From NCBI GenBank assembly GCA_015067615.1, contig SVMD01000009.1:1-64000 (forward strand): a stretch of 64,000 nucleotides of DNA, in the 5' to 3' direction. The DNA is from Oscillospiraceae bacterium (lineage in GTDB: Bacteria > Bacillota > Clostridia > Oscillospirales > Oscillospiraceae). The notes beneath the pieces were generated by a model. It did not search any database, was not told where the DNA came from, and saw nothing but the letters and a program-made list of their open reading frames with translations. The position numbers were made by a program, and so were the translations under genes. Shown piece after piece: positions 16,878 through 26,210 of this stretch (positions are counted from its first letter, which is position 1; every line of letters starts with the position of its first letter).

Positions 16878-16954
16878 TGGCACGCCAGAAGGGACTCGAA
16901 CCCCTGACCTACTGCTTAGAAGGCAGTTGCTCTATCCAGCTGAGCTACTGGCGC
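16878..16954 (-). tRNA. tRNA-Arg (TCT)
   Basis: Cloverleaf with acceptor GCGCCAG/CTGGCGT, anticodon arm ACTGC-CTTCTAA-GCAGT (anticodon TCT), T-loop TTCGAGT, and encoded CCA. Confidence 0.95.
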
Positions 16955-16961
16955 ATTTCTA

Positions 16962-17035
16962 TGGAGCGGGTGACGGGAATCGGACCCGCGTATCCAGCTT
17001 GGAAGGCTGGTGTTCTACCATTGAACTACACCCGC
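16962..17035 (-). tRNA. tRNA-Gly (TCC)
   Basis: Cloverleaf with acceptor GCGGGTG/CACCCGC, anticodon arm CCAGC-CTTCCAA-GCTGG (anticodon TCC), and encoded CCA. First gene of the cluster, 7 nt from tRNA-Arg. Confidence 0.95.
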
Positions 17036-17090
17036 GAATCCACTCTTCGCTGTTTCAGCCAGAGCATTTTACCATAGAAAAGGAAGTCTG

Positions 17091-17945
17091 TCAAGCCTGT
17101 TTTTTCATAATTTCCGGTATTTTTTCATAAATCACATCCGCCACGGCGCCGTCGGCGCATTTGCACACGGTTTCGAACCGATCCTTCAGCGCCGCGTCAC
17201 TGGGCACGAAGGCATAGTCCGCTCCCTCCAGCATGGGGATGTCGTTATGGGCATCACCTACACAGACTAAGATTTTTCTTCCCAGTTGTTGCTGCAGATC
17301 CCGGGCGGAGCGGTTCTTGGAAACACCCTTGGCGTGGACATCGATGATCCGGGTGGCAGCCCGGAACACCTCGCAATGCTGCCCGAAGGTGTCCTTCAGC
17401 TGCTGCTCAGCCTGGTCGATCCGGGCGATCTCCTCGGGACTGCCGGTGAACATATCGGCAAGGACAGGGCTGCGGAATTCGCCGTAGAGGGTAAATTTCA
17501 GAAATGCGCCCAGATCATCCCCGGGCTTCGCGAAGCCGTGGGCGCAATTCTGCCGGACAGAAAAGGCATCCCAGGCGGGATTTGACCTGAAGCGGTAGTG
17601 GGCATCCACCGCCTGGACCTCCACGGTCAGGTCCGGGAACATCTCCATGCACTTATGGACCGTCTCCCACATGTCCAGCTGAATTTCATGGCAGAAATCC
17701 AGGGTGTTTGTGGATAAATCGTAAGCGGCGGAGCCGTTATACAGCAAAAGAGGGGCATTCACGGGCACGATATCCCGGAACACCTTGGTCATGGGCACAC
17801 TGCGGCCGGTGTTCACGGTAAAGGCGCCGCCATTATCGATAAAATACCGGATGGCTTCCAGATTCCGCACAGGGATAGAAGAATCCGGCGCCGTCAGCGT
17901 CCGGTCATAGTCCACGGTCAGCAGGATGTCAGAAAAATCGGGCAT
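17091..17945 (-). CDS. HAD-superfamily IIB (Cof-type) phosphatase
   Basis: 284 aa. HAD motif I is VDYDRTLT, motif II Thr/Ser in VNTGRS, motif III Lys in HAKGVSK, and motif IV GDAHNDIPML, with a type IIB cap between motifs II and III. Enzymes of this kind dephosphorylate sugar phosphates, flavin mononucleotide or similar metabolites in the cytoplasm. AGGAGG precedes the ATG by 7 nt. A stand-alone gene upstream of repeat R3. Confidence 0.9.
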   Translation of the reverse strand: MPDFSDILLTVDYDRTLTAPDSSIPVRNLEAIRYFIDNGGAFTVNTGRSVPMTKVFRDIVPVNAPLLLYNGSAAYDLSTNTLDFCHEIQLDMWETVHKCMEMFPDLTVEVQAVDAHYRFRSNPAWDAFSVRQNCAHGFAKPGDDLGAFLKFTLYGEFRSPVLADMFTGSPEEIARIDQAEQQLKDTFGQHCEVFRAATRIIDVHAKGVSKNRSARDLQQQLGRKILVCVGDAHNDIPMLEGADYAFVPSDAALKDRFETVCKCADGAVADVIYEKIPEIMKKQA

Positions 17946-17968
17946 GGTGAAACCTCCTGTTCGGATGA

Positions 17969-18191
17969 TAAATTATCGTTTAGCGGCGTAAGCCGCTCAC
18001 GCTTCCCCCGGGGGGAAGCTGTCGAGCGTCAGCGAGACTGAAGAGGAATGCGGGCAGAAATCTAACGGTTTCGCATCCTTACCAGGCTTTTTCTGCACTT
18101 CAGATTTCGCCGTTCCTCTTCCGACCCGCCTTACGGCGGCCCACCTTCCCCCCGGGGGAAGGGTTGCGCTTCGCGCATAAACGATAATTTA
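17969..18191. repeat. R3: intact TIR-bounded nested-hairpin element (S type)
   Basis: A perfect 14-bp inverted terminal repeat, TAAATTATCGTTTA ... TAAACGATAATTTA. Inside are GCGGC-GTAA-GCCGC, a CTTCCCCCGGGGGGAAG hairpin, a variable core, and mirrored CCTTCCCCCCGGGGGAAGG and TGCGCTTCGCGCA hairpins. It is 223 bp, the same length as R10, to which it is an inverted copy. Confidence 0.92.
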
Positions 18192-18196
18192 CCCTA

Positions 18197-19102
18197 TCAG
18201 CTCATTTTCTCAAGCTTTTCAATTACCTTCTGGAAATACTCAGGCAATGGTGCAAAGACCATCACGGGCCTTCCGTCCCGGGGGTGGAAGAAGCAGAGGG
18301 TTCCCGCGTGGAGGCACTGGGAATCCTGGCCCAGCTCCGCCTTTTTGTGGCCGTAGACCGTGTCGCCCAGGATTGGGTGGCCGATGTGGGCCATGTGGAC
18401 CCGGATCTGGTGGGTCCGGCCGGTTTCCAGCTTACAGCGGACGTGGGTGTAGCCCCGGTAGCGCTTGACTACTTCCCAGTGGGTCACCGCTTCCTTGGAA
18501 TTGCGGGCGATGACGCACATCTTCTTCCGGTCTGTGGGGTGGCGGCCGATGGGGGCGTCCACGGTGCCGCTGTCCTCTTTTAAATTGCCGCAGACGATCA
18601 GCTCGTAGACCCGGTGCATGGTGTGGTCCTTCAGCTGGGAGGAGAGCATATTGTGGGCAAAGTCGTTTTTGGCCACGGCCAGCAGACCGGAGGTATCCTT
18701 GTCGATGCGGTGGACAATGCCTGGCCGCAGCTCGCCGTTGATACCGGAGAGGTTGTCCCCCATGGCATGCAGTAGGCCGTTTACAAGGGTGTCATCCTGG
18801 TGTCCTGCCGCAGGATGGACCACCAGCCCCTTGGGCTTATTGATGACGATCACGTCCTCGTCCTCATAGGCGATATCCAGCTGCATCTCGGTGGGCCGGA
18901 TGTCCACCTTTTTGGGCTCCGGGATGGTAAATTCGATGGTATCTCCCGGGTTCAGCTTGTCGTTTTTCCTGGCCTTTTTGCCGTTGCGCGTCACCAGGCC
19001 CTCTTCGATGAGCTTCTGGACAGCGGAGCGGCTCATATTTTCGGCGCTGCGGACCAGAAACGCGTCCAGCCGCTCGCCGGGAATGTCGGCATAAAGTGTC
19101 AT
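18197..19102 (-). CDS. RluA/RluD-family pseudouridine synthase
   Basis: 301 aa. N-terminal S4 RNA-binding domain (about 8-75, with RLDAFLVRSAENMSRSAVQKLIEEG), then the pseudouridine synthase domain with catalytic Asp in GIVHRIDKDTSGLL. RluA-family enzymes isomerise uridines in 23S rRNA or tRNA. Architecture fits RluD/YlyB. It follows lspA on the same strand, the usual lspA-rluD order in Bacillota. AGAGGAA precedes the ATG. Confidence 0.93.
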   Translation of the reverse strand: MTLYADIPGERLDAFLVRSAENMSRSAVQKLIEEGLVTRNGKKARKNDKLNPGDTIEFTIPEPKKVDIRPTEMQLDIAYEDEDVIVINKPKGLVVHPAAGHQDDTLVNGLLHAMGDNLSGINGELRPGIVHRIDKDTSGLLAVAKNDFAHNMLSSQLKDHTMHRVYELIVCGNLKEDSGTVDAPIGRHPTDRKKMCVIARNSKEAVTHWEVVKRYRGYTHVRCKLETGRTHQIRVHMAHIGHPILGDTVYGHKKAELGQDSQCLHAGTLCFFHPRDGRPVMVFAPLPEYFQKVIEKLEKMS

Positions 19103-19128
19103 AAGATATTCCTCTTAGGTATCACAAT

Positions 19129-19204
19129 GTAGGGCGGGGGCTTGCTCCCGCCGTTGGGGTTGTAGGTGATTGAAACAAGCGGCGGGGGCAAGCCCCCGCC
19201 CTAC
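19129..19204. repeat. R4: solitary G-type inner module
   Basis: GTAGGGCGGGGGCTTGCTCC at left and its near-perfect inverted copy ending CCCCCGCCCTAC at right, with no outer TAAATTATCG ends. Same module as the interior of R6 and R15. It lies between lspA and rluD. Confidence 0.85.
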
Positions 19205-19216
19205 GGCATAGAGGGC

Positions 19217-19696
19217 TTATTTCTTCTTCTCGTCCTTCCAGAATTCCTTGTTGAACAGGATCAGGCTCACCATCAGCAGCACGCAGCCGCAGGTGATGAA
19301 GCAGTCAGCCACATTGAACACAGGGAAACGCATGAACTCCGTTTCGATCATGTCCACCACGAAGCCCAAGCGCACCCGGTCGATCATATTGCCTAAGCCT
19401 CCGCCGTAGATGGCGGCGATGCACCAGCGCTCGAAGGTGGAGAAGGGCATGGACTTCTTGAAGTATTCCCAGAGCATCAGCGCCGTGAACACGCAGAAGA
19501 TCAGGGCAAAGAGCCACTGCTGGCCCTCAAAGGAGGAGAAGGCCGCGCCGGTATTCTGAATATAGGTCAGCCGCAGCAGCCCGGGGATAAAGGGGATGCG
19601 CTGCCCCAGAGCGATATTGGCAACGGTCAGAAATTTAGTAAATTGGTCAGCCGCCACGATTCCCGTGACAAACAGCAAAAAATGAGTAAAATGCAT
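19217..19696 (-). CDS. lspA: Lipoprotein signal peptidase II
   Basis: 159 aa with four membrane helices. Conserved boxes: AADQFTK near the N-terminus, NTGAAFS, GGLGNMIDRV and FPVFNVAD, carrying the two catalytic Asp residues of this aspartyl protease. It removes signal peptides from diacylglyceryl-modified prolipoproteins in the membrane, downstream of Lgt (whose gene begins at 63884). Standard length. AGGAGG precedes the ATG. Confidence 0.97.
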   Translation of the reverse strand: MHFTHFLLFVTGIVAADQFTKFLTVANIALGQRIPFIPGLLRLTYIQNTGAAFSSFEGQQWLFALIFCVFTALMLWEYFKKSMPFSTFERWCIAAIYGGGLGNMIDRVRLGFVVDMIETEFMRFPVFNVADCFITCGCVLLMVSLILFNKEFWKDEKKK

Positions 19697-19789
19697 AGGA
19701 TAATCCTCCTGAATTCTTACTCAACATCATACCACGCAGTAACAATAAAGTCAAACGATGTGCCGTTCCCGGTTGGTTTTATTATGGTT

Positions 19790-19877
19790 TGACGGAGAGG
19801 GCATCATAACATCTTTGATGCCCTCTCCGTCACCGCCAAAGGAGTGAGCGCCAGCAGGGTATTTACCCTGCTGGCGC
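19790..19877. repeat. Degenerate S-type repeat fragment and hairpin
   Basis: GACGGAGAGGGCATCATAAC and GTCACCGCCAAAGG match segments of R9, and GAGAGGGCATC pairs with GATGCCCTCTC. The adjoining perfect hairpin GCGCCAGCAGGGT / ACCCTGCTGGCGC (19848-19877) may terminate the SDR gene. Confidence 0.6.
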
Positions 19878-19884
19878 TTCATAT

Positions 19885-20631
19885 TTAGGTTCTTGCCATG
19901 CCGTCGACGCTCAGGACCACGCCGGTGATATAGCTGGCTTCATCGGAGGCCAGGAAGGCGAAGGCGTTGGCAATGTCCTCGGGCTGGCCCAGACGGCGCA
20001 GGGGCACCTGGGCGATCATGGGCTCGATGATGGACTTGGGCACTGCCTTCATCATGTCGGTCTCGGTGATGCCGGGGGCCACTGCGTTGACCCGGATGCC
20101 CTTGGGGCCCAGTTCCCGGGCCAGGGACACGGTCATGCCGTTGACGGCAAACTTGGAGGTGGGATAGGCCACGCCGCTGGGCTGGCCGTAGATGGACACC
20201 ATGGAGGAGGTGTTCAGGATAACGCCCTGACCCTTCTCGGCCATGAACTCGGCGGCGATGCGGGTGGCATTGAACAGGCCCTTCACGTTCAGGTCCATGA
20301 CCTTGTCGAAGATCTCCTCGGTGTAGTTCAGCAGGGGGGTCCGCTCGGACAGGCCTGCGTTGTTCACCAAGATATCCAGGGAGCCGAAGGCTTCCTTCAC
20401 GGCGGTGAAGGATTCCCGGACGCTGTCCAGGTCTGCCAGGTTGGGGCAGATGCCCATGACCCGGGCGTTGGGGAAGGCGGCGCGGAGCTTGTCGGCGGCC
20501 TTGTCGGCGTTGGCCTGGCTGGAGGCGGTGATGGCCACCAGAGCGCCCTCCTTCAGGAACTTCTCCGCGGTGGCGTAGCCGATGCCGCGGCTGCCGCCGG
20601 TAATCACGGCGACCTTATTCAGTAATCTCAT
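19885..20631 (-). CDS. SDR-family oxidoreductase (FabG-like)
   Basis: 248 aa classical short-chain dehydrogenase. NAD(P)-binding TGGSRGIG, NNAG, catalytic Ser in NTSSMVS, and YPTSK for the Tyr/Lys pair; the C-terminus ITGVVLSVDGM is the usual FabG-type ending. Substrate is undetermined: a 3-oxoacyl-ACP or sugar-related ketone is plausible. No fatty-acid genes surround it, so I do not call it fabG. AGGAGG precedes the ATG. Confidence 0.9.
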   Translation of the reverse strand: MRLLNKVAVITGGSRGIGYATAEKFLKEGALVAITASSQANADKAADKLRAAFPNARVMGICPNLADLDSVRESFTAVKEAFGSLDILVNNAGLSERTPLLNYTEEIFDKVMDLNVKGLFNATRIAAEFMAEKGQGVILNTSSMVSIYGQPSGVAYPTSKFAVNGMTVSLARELGPKGIRVNAVAPGITETDMMKAVPKSIIEPMIAQVPLRRLGQPEDIANAFAFLASDEASYITGVVLSVDGMART

Positions 20632-20662
20632 TGGTATTTCCTCCTATGAAAGGTTTTATATA

Positions 20663-21445
20663 TCAGCCCAGGGCCACATCCAGCATCATCATCAGCGTGA
20701 AACCCACGGCGAAGAAAATGGTGCCGATGTTGGAATGTTCACCCTCGGACATTTCGGGGATCAGCTCCTCCACCACCACATAGAGCATGGCGCCGGCGGA
20801 GAAGGCCAGCAGGTAGGGCAGGACGGGAACCACCAGGCTTGCCAGGGCGATGGTCAGCACCGCGCCCAGAGGCTCCACGATGCCGGAGGCCACGCCGTAG
20901 GCGAAGGACCGGCGGCGGCTCATGCCGTTTGACTTCAGGGGCATGGAGATGATGGCGCCCTCGGGGATGTTCTGGATGGCAATGCCCAGGGACAGGGCCA
21001 GCAGCGAGGCAAAGGACAGCGTCTCCTGTCCTGTGAGCCAGCCTGCCACCACAACGCCCACGGCCATGCCCTCAGGGAAATTGTGCAGGGCCACCGCCAG
21101 CACCATCATGGTGGATTTTCCCAGGCCGCAATCCCGGCCCTCGGGGCAGTCGCTGTTTAAGTGCAGGTGGGGGATCAGATGGTCCAGGGCCAGCAGGAAC
21201 AGAAAGCCCAGCCACACGCCCGCAAAGGCGGGCAGGAAGGAGAGCTTGCCCAGGTGGGCGCTCTGGTCGATGGCGGGGATGATCAGACTCCAGACGGAGG
21301 CCGCCACCATGACGCCGGCGGCGAAGCCGGTGAGGATCCGCTGCAGGGTCCGGTTCATCTTACCCTTGAGAAAAAATACGAAAGCCGAGCCGATGGTGGT
21401 GCCCAGAAAGGGGATCATCACGGCGCTCAGTGCCTGAATATGCAT
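20663..21445 (-). CDS. ZIP-family divalent metal transporter
   Basis: 260 aa with about eight membrane helices. The ZIP signatures are VALHNFPEGMAVG in TM4 and AIQNIPEGAIIS in TM5, where His and Glu bind metal; a His-containing loop (LIPHLHLNSDCPEGRDC) carries two Cys. It imports Zn2+ or related ions, ZupT/GufA type. AAGGAGG precedes the ATG at 21445. No metal-regulator gene is adjacent. Confidence 0.92.
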   Translation of the reverse strand: MHIQALSAVMIPFLGTTIGSAFVFFLKGKMNRTLQRILTGFAAGVMVAASVWSLIIPAIDQSAHLGKLSFLPAFAGVWLGFLFLLALDHLIPHLHLNSDCPEGRDCGLGKSTMMVLAVALHNFPEGMAVGVVVAGWLTGQETLSFASLLALSLGIAIQNIPEGAIISMPLKSNGMSRRRSFAYGVASGIVEPLGAVLTIALASLVVPVLPYLLAFSAGAMLYVVVEELIPEMSEGEHSNIGTIFFAVGFTLMMMLDVALG

Positions 21446-21543
21446 ATGTATGCCTCCTTGTTCAGTTTCTTCTTGATTATAGTATACACTGCCAGGAAAA
21501 AATGTTCCGTGATGAAGTCACTCTGATCCGATGCCGCGGAAAA

Positions 21544-21573
21544 CACCCCTGATACCTTGTTGTATCAGGGGTG
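21544..21573 (-). terminator. Terminator after rsmG
   Basis: CACCCCTGATAC-CTTGTT-GTATCAGGGGTG, then TTTT on the minus strand. Confidence 0.8.
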
Positions 21574-21598
21574 CTTACACACAAACCGGGGACCCCTT

Positions 21599-22300
21599 TT
21601 ACAGAGGACTTTTTTTGATCTGGGCAAAGCGCCGGGGGTACTTAGGAGGCGTGGGGGAGACTTTCCGCAGGACGATCACCGCGTGGGCAGTGCCGTCGAT
21701 GGGATATTCCTTCACGGTTTCCAGCTTCAGGCCCAGCTTTTTGATGGCATTGCCGCACTCGGCCAGCTCTTCCCGGGCGGCGGCACCCTTCATGGCCAGC
21801 ACCGCGCCGCCTACTTTTACATAGGGAGCGGTCAGCTCTAAGAGGATGTTCAGCCGGGCAACGGCCCGGGAGGTGGCGAAATCGTAGCTTTCCCGGCGGG
21901 AGACAACTGCCTCCTCGGCCCGGGCGGTGACACATTCGGCGCTGACGCCCAGGGTGGGCAACACCTCTTCCAGCCACTTCATCCGCTTACCCAGAGAATC
22001 CAGCAGGGTGATCCGGGCTGTGGGACAGGCGATGGCCAGGGGCACGCCGGGGAAGCCGGCGCCGCAGCCCACATCGATGAGGGACTTGCGGTCAAGGTCA
22101 GCGGTGCTTAAGACCGTCAGGGAGTCCAGCAGGTGCAGTTTGGCCACGGCCTCGTCCTCGGTGATGCCTGTGAGGTTCATCACCTCATTCTGCTTCACCA
22201 TGGCGTGGCCGAAAGCACACAGCTGTTCCTGAATTTCCGGGCTCAGCTCCAGATTCAGCTGGGGCAGACCGGCAGACAGGGCGGATAACATCTTGTCCAT
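21599..22300 (-). CDS. rsmG: 16S rRNA (guanine527-N7)-methyltransferase
   Basis: 233 aa. GidB/RsmG features: MNLTGI near residue 41, the SAM-binding LIDVGCGAGFPGVPLAI, and ATSRAVARL. It methylates G527 of 16S rRNA with SAM. Start ATG shares one base with the TAA of the upstream gene (TAATG), indicating coupling. Its usual neighbours mnmG/mnmE are not here. Confidence 0.95.
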   Translation of the reverse strand: MDKMLSALSAGLPQLNLELSPEIQEQLCAFGHAMVKQNEVMNLTGITEDEAVAKLHLLDSLTVLSTADLDRKSLIDVGCGAGFPGVPLAIACPTARITLLDSLGKRMKWLEEVLPTLGVSAECVTARAEEAVVSRRESYDFATSRAVARLNILLELTAPYVKVGGAVLAMKGAAAREELAECGNAIKKLGLKLETVKEYPIDGTAHAVIVLRKVSPTPPKYPRRFAQIKKSPL

Positions 22301-23478
22301 TATTCGCCGCCCTCCGTAGGTGCTGTGGGAGTCTTGGCATTGACAATGCCGCTTAAGTCCACCTGGGTGGAATCGTAGGGATCGAAGGGATCCTCCTCCA
22401 CCACAATGGAGGGCAGTACAATCTGCTGAATATGCCAGGAAACCAGCAGGTCCGCCACCTTGCCGTAGGAGACAAAGCCGTTTTCATCGGGGGTCAGGTT
22501 GGTGGCAGCTGCAGCACCGGAGCCGCCGGAGGTAGAGAAGAACTTGTTGTAATGGCTCATATCCTGGTACAGCTCGTCGGTGACCCGGCTGTTGACCCGG
22601 GCGGCCGCGTTGGATGCCTCGGTGGTGTTGGCGTTCACCAGAGCCATATAGCAGTAGCGGTAGGCCATGAAATAGGCACTGTACTGATATTCCACACTCT
22701 CATTCACGGAGCCCGTCAGGAAGGCGGCGAAATTGGCATCCTCCTCGGTGTAGATGCACATCCGGTGGGCCATTTCATGGCTCATGGAGAAGGGCAGCAG
22801 AATATCGGGAATGTCCGGGTTGACACAGGATTCACCGGTGATACCCACGGTGATGCCCGTAATGCCCCGGGAAGAAAACCAGTCGGACCAGGCCAGCTTC
22901 TTCACAGGCATGGTGGTCTCGCCGGCAAAGACCGGGTAGGAATAGTCGTAGGTCATCTTGTGGAAGCCGTCGCCGGTCTGGCTGGCCAGAGTATCAAAAT
23001 CCGCAAAATCCACGTTGCCGCTGGCGTCCCGGTTGACCTGGGTGGACAGCTCGATGGCTCTGTCCCGGTAATACTCGGCCGCCTCGGTCAGCTCCTGCAC
23101 ATTGTAGGCACCGATCTCCAGCCGGATGTCCTCAGCCAGGGGACCTGCGAAATAGTTCAGGCCAAAGACCAGGGTATAGATCATATACACGCAGCTTGCA
23201 GCAGCCAGAACCCAGCCAAACCACTGAATGGGGTTCCATTTCAGCACGATCATCAGCACCGCCGTGGCAAGACCGATGACCACCAGGGCCATCACCAGCA
23301 TCTGCCACACCACGAAATCCACGCTGCCGCTCCACTGAGCCAGCATGTTCTGCATGGTTCGGATGACGTAGGGGTAGACCATGTCAACCAGAGAAGTAAA
23401 CTGCTGGCCGAACTGAATCAGGGCCCAGGTGATGACCGCAAAAATAAAAGCGGTCAAATATCCGCGCCAATATTTCAA
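22300..23478 (-). CDS. DUF3810-family membrane protein with HExxH motif
   Basis: 392 aa. Three N-terminal membrane helices (to about residue 110), then a domain with MSHEMAHRMCIYTEEDANF: HEMAH is a zinc-protease HExxH motif with a further acidic pair downstream, as in DUF3810. Probably a membrane-bound zinc metallopeptidase facing outside; substrates unknown. TTG start at 23478, supported by AAAGGAGG. Coupled to rsmG by a one-base overlap. Confidence 0.85.
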   Translation of the reverse strand: MKYWRGYLTAFIFAVITWALIQFGQQFTSLVDMVYPYVIRTMQNMLAQWSGSVDFVVWQMLVMALVVIGLATAVLMIVLKWNPIQWFGWVLAAASCVYMIYTLVFGLNYFAGPLAEDIRLEIGAYNVQELTEAAEYYRDRAIELSTQVNRDASGNVDFADFDTLASQTGDGFHKMTYDYSYPVFAGETTMPVKKLAWSDWFSSRGITGITVGITGESCVNPDIPDILLPFSMSHEMAHRMCIYTEEDANFAAFLTGSVNESVEYQYSAYFMAYRYCYMALVNANTTEASNAAARVNSRVTDELYQDMSHYNKFFSTSGGSGAAAATNLTPDENGFVSYGKVADLLVSWHIQQIVLPSIVVEEDPFDPYDSTQVDLSGIVNAKTPTAPTEGGE

Positions 23479-23617
23479 AGGAAAGCGCCTCCTTTACATC
23501 TTTGGGTAAAATAGTTAGGGTCTTGTATAGTATAGCACAGTTCGGCGCAATTGTCTGCCCCTAAATTTTTTAAATTTTTATAAAGGAAGCGGAAAATCAT
23601 CCCGTTCTGACACAAAA

Positions 23618-23643
23618 CAGCCCCGGAGGTAACTCCGGGGCTG
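23618..23643 (-). terminator. Terminator of glyS
   Basis: CAGCCCCGGAG-GTAA-CTCCGGGGCTG followed by TTTT on the minus strand. Confidence 0.85.
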
Positions 23644-23657
23644 CTTATCATTTTGAA

Positions 23658-25088
23658 TTAGTAAGCGATCTTCTCGGCGATATAGGCCTTCAGCTCAGAA
23701 ATGGGGATACGGACCTGCTCCATAGTGTCACGGTCACGGACGGTGACGCAGTTGTCAGCGGGGGTGTTCTCGTCGCCGACGGTCTCGAAGTCCACGGTGA
23801 TGCACAGGGGGGTGCCGATCTCGTCCTCACGGCGGTAACGCTTGCCGATGGAGCCGGCATCGTCAAAGTCCACCATGAAGTCCTTCTGCAGCATGTGGTA
23901 GATCTCCTCAGCCTTGGGGGACAGCTTCTTGCTCAGGGGCAGGACAGCGGCCTTGAAGGGAGCCAGGGCGGGATGGAAGCGCATGACGGTACGGATGTCG
24001 GGGTTGCCCTTCTTGTCGGTGCCAACCACTTCCTCGTCGTAAGCCTCGCACAGGAAGGCCAGGGTCACGCGGTCGCAGCCCAGGGAGGGCTCCACAACGT
24101 AGGGGATATAGTGCTCGTTCCGCTCCTGATCGAAGTAGGTCTGATCCTTGCCGGAGTGGGTCTGGTGAGCGTTCAGGTCGAAGTTGGTACGGGAAGCCAC
24201 GCCCCACAGCTCGCCCCAGCCGAAGGGGAAGACGAACTCGAAGTCGGTGGTGGCGTTGGAGTAGTGGGACAGCTCCTCGGGATCGTGGTCCCGGAGGCGC
24301 AGGTTCTCGTCCTTCATGCCCAGGCCCAGCAGCCACTCGTGGCAGTACTGCTTCCAGTACTTGAACCACTCCAGCTCGGTGCCGGGCTGGCAGAAGAACT
24401 CCAGCTCCATCTGCTCGAACTCGCGGGTACGGAAGGTGAAGTTACCGGGGCTGATCTCGTTACGGAAGGACTTGCCAATCTGGCAGATGCCGAAGGGCAG
24501 CTTCCGGCGGGTGGTGCGCTGAACGTTCTGGAAGTTGACGAAGATACCCTGAGCGGTCTCAGGACGCAGGTAAACGATGTTCTTGGCATCCTCGGTGACA
24601 CCCTGGAAGGTCTTGAACATCAGGTTGAACTGACGGATATCGGTCCAGTTGAACTTGCCGCAGGAGGGGCAGCAGATGTTGTGCTCCTCCACGAAGGCCT
24701 TCATCTCAGCCTGGGAGAAAGCGTCGATGGGCTTCTCCAGCTCCACGCCGTTTTCCTTGCACCAGTCCTCGATGACCTTGTCGGCGCGGAAGCGCTCTTT
24801 GCACTCCTTGCAGTCCATCAGGGGATCGGAGAAACCACCGACGTGACCGGAAGCAACCCAGGTCTGGGGGTTCATCAGAATGGCTGCGTCCATACCCACG
24901 TTGTAGGGGTTCTCCTGGACGAACTTCTTCCACCAAGCCTTCTTCACGTTGTTCTTCAGCTCAACACCCAGAGGGCCGTAGTCCCAGGTGTTGGCCAGAC
25001 CACCGTAGATCTCGGAGCCGGCGAAGATGAAGCCGCGGTTCTTGCAGAGATTTGCGATTTGGTCCATGGTCTTGTCGATGTTTTTCAT
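23658..25088 (-). CDS. glyS: Glycine--tRNA ligase, single-chain class II
   Basis: 476 aa. Class II catalytic core with FRNEISPG (motif 2), FEFFC-type segment [21 protein letters not shown] and motif 3 EPSLGCDRV; the C-terminal anticodon-binding domain follows ([14 protein letters not shown]). Two CxxC pairs ([16 protein letters not shown]) form the insertion zinc site. This is the dimeric GlyRS type, not the alpha2beta2 GlyQ/GlyS. The second in-frame ATG (25088) is preferred since GGAGG lies 8 nt before it. No T-box leader is visible in the short upstream region. Confidence 0.96.
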   Translation of the reverse strand: MKNIDKTMDQIANLCKNRGFIFAGSEIYGGLANTWDYGPLGVELKNNVKKAWWKKFVQENPYNVGMDAAILMNPQTWVASGHVGGFSDPLMDCKECKERFRADKVIEDWCKENGVELEKPIDAFSQAEMKAFVEEHNICCPSCGKFNWTDIRQFNLMFKTFQGVTEDAKNIVYLRPETAQGIFVNFQNVQRTTRRKLPFGICQIGKSFRNEISPGNFTFRTREFEQMELEFFCQPGTELEWFKYWKQYCHEWLLGLGMKDENLRLRDHDPEELSHYSNATTDFEFVFPFGWGELWGVASRTNFDLNAHQTHSGKDQTYFDQERNEHYIPYVVEPSLGCDRVTLAFLCEAYDEEVVGTDKKGNPDIRTVMRFHPALAPFKAAVLPLSKKLSPKAEEIYHMLQKDFMVDFDDAGSIGKRYRREDEIGTPLCITVDFETVGDENTPADNCVTVRDRDTMEQVRIPISELKAYIAEKIAY

Positions 25089-25130
25089 GTTCTTTTCCTC
25101 CATAATATGGAATTATGATTCGTAGGGCCT

Positions 25131-25159
25131 ATTATACCTTTTTTACTGATATAAATCAA
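25131..25159 (-). promoter_or_regulatory. Promoter of glyS
   Basis: On the minus strand: TTGATT, 17-nt spacer, TATAAT; 42 nt before the ATG. Confidence 0.8.
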
Positions 25160-25173
25160 GTGTGAGAATAGGC

Positions 25174-25202
25174 AAAAGTCTCCCCGGTTTAGGGAGACTT
25201 TT
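25174..25202 (-). terminator. Terminator of acyltransferase gene
   Basis: AAAAGTCTCCC / GGGAGACTTTT perfect 11-bp stem with a 7-nt loop. Confidence 0.8.
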
Positions 25203-25230
25203 ATACATTTTGGCTATTTTTGTACAGAAA

Positions 25231-26043
25231 TTAATCGCTGACCAGCTCCGGACCCAGGTCCCGGGCCATGAGCTCGTGGCAGTATTCGGCAATTTCCACG
25301 GTTTTCTTTTCCAGAACGGTCTCCGCCGGGATCACCTCCAGCACACTCAGCTCCACATGGCTGGGCCGCAGGTGCAGGATGTTGGCCACCACCGGCAGGG
25401 TGTTTTTCAGGGTGCAGACCACGATGGGCACCCTGGCCTTCTGGGCGATCTTGAATACGCCGGGCTTGAAATGGTGGAGCTTGCCGTCCTCGGTGAGGAT
25501 GCCGCCCTCCGGGAACACGGCCACGGAGGCCTTGTCCTCCTTCAGAATTTCAATGCACCGCAGGATGGTCTTTAATGCCTCCCGGTCATTTTCCCGGTTG
25601 ATCAGCTGGCACAGCAGCTTGTGCATCATGGGGCCGATGACGAACATGGTGCTGTTCTCCCGCTTGGAAATGAAGGCCAGCTGGTATTTGGCCAGGCTCC
25701 GCAGCAGGATGATGGGGTCGGAGTCGCTGCAATGGTTGCAAACCAGCAGGAACCGGCCCTCTTTCGGCAGTTTTTCCAGGCCCTTCTTTTTGATATGGAT
25801 CCGCAGCACCGGCAGCACCGATTCCAGGATCAGATTGGTCACCTTACGGTAATGGGGGTCGTCATCCTCCTGGGGCACATTCTGGTCCACCCGGCTGCAC
25901 AGGTACAGCAGGTACAAAAACATGCCCAGGCACAGAAGCAGCAACCCGCCCACAAAGGTTCCCAGAGCTGCCCAGAAACCGGCCTGAAAGCCCACAAACA
26001 GCGCCGCCGCCAGGGCGATCAGCGCGAAAAAGCCAAGTAACAT
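25231..26043 (-). CDS. PlsC-type 1-acyl-glycerol-3-phosphate acyltransferase
   Basis: 270 aa from MLLGFFALIALAAA. Two N-terminal hydrophobic helices (about 2-50) precede the acyltransferase domain with NHCSDSDP (H-x4-D catalytic motif) and VFPEGGI. It likely acylates lysophosphatidic acid at the membrane in phospholipid synthesis. The ORF track begins 38 codons too early; GGAGGAG precedes the chosen ATG. Confidence 0.9.
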   Translation of the reverse strand: MLLGFFALIALAAALFVGFQAGFWAALGTFVGGLLLLCLGMFLYLLYLCSRVDQNVPQEDDDPHYRKVTNLILESVLPVLRIHIKKKGLEKLPKEGRFLLVCNHCSDSDPIILLRSLAKYQLAFISKRENSTMFVIGPMMHKLLCQLINRENDREALKTILRCIEILKEDKASVAVFPEGGILTEDGKLHHFKPGVFKIAQKARVPIVVCTLKNTLPVVANILHLRPSHVELSVLEVIPAETVLEKKTVEIAEYCHELMARDLGPELVSD

Positions 26044-26158
26044 GCACTCTCCTCCAAATTTCGACTTACTTTCCTTATTATACCTCCCGCCGCCGCCCAA
26101 TACAAGGCTTTTTTCTGATTCTTTATTTTGTCCCGGTACTGGAAATTGACGGTGCATG

Positions 26159-26167
26159 TGTTATAAT
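26159..26167 (+). promoter_or_regulatory. Extended -10 promoter
   Basis: TGT-TATAAT (TGn extended -10), 44 nt before the ATG at 26211; no good -35 at standard spacing. Confidence 0.5.
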
Positions 26168-26210
26168 AAGATATTATTGTAAACCAAATCCCCCTTTGGA
26201 GGGTCCTGAT

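Noticed and set aside
16877-17077. 66-aa ORF with GLEPLTYCLEG and TGIGPAYPAWKAG
   Set aside because: Typical false protein translated across tRNA genes (antisense of tRNA-Arg and tRNA-Gly).
25104-25175. T-box riboswitch upstream of glyS
   Set aside because: Only about 40 nt separate the promoter from the start codon; there is no space for a T-box leader.
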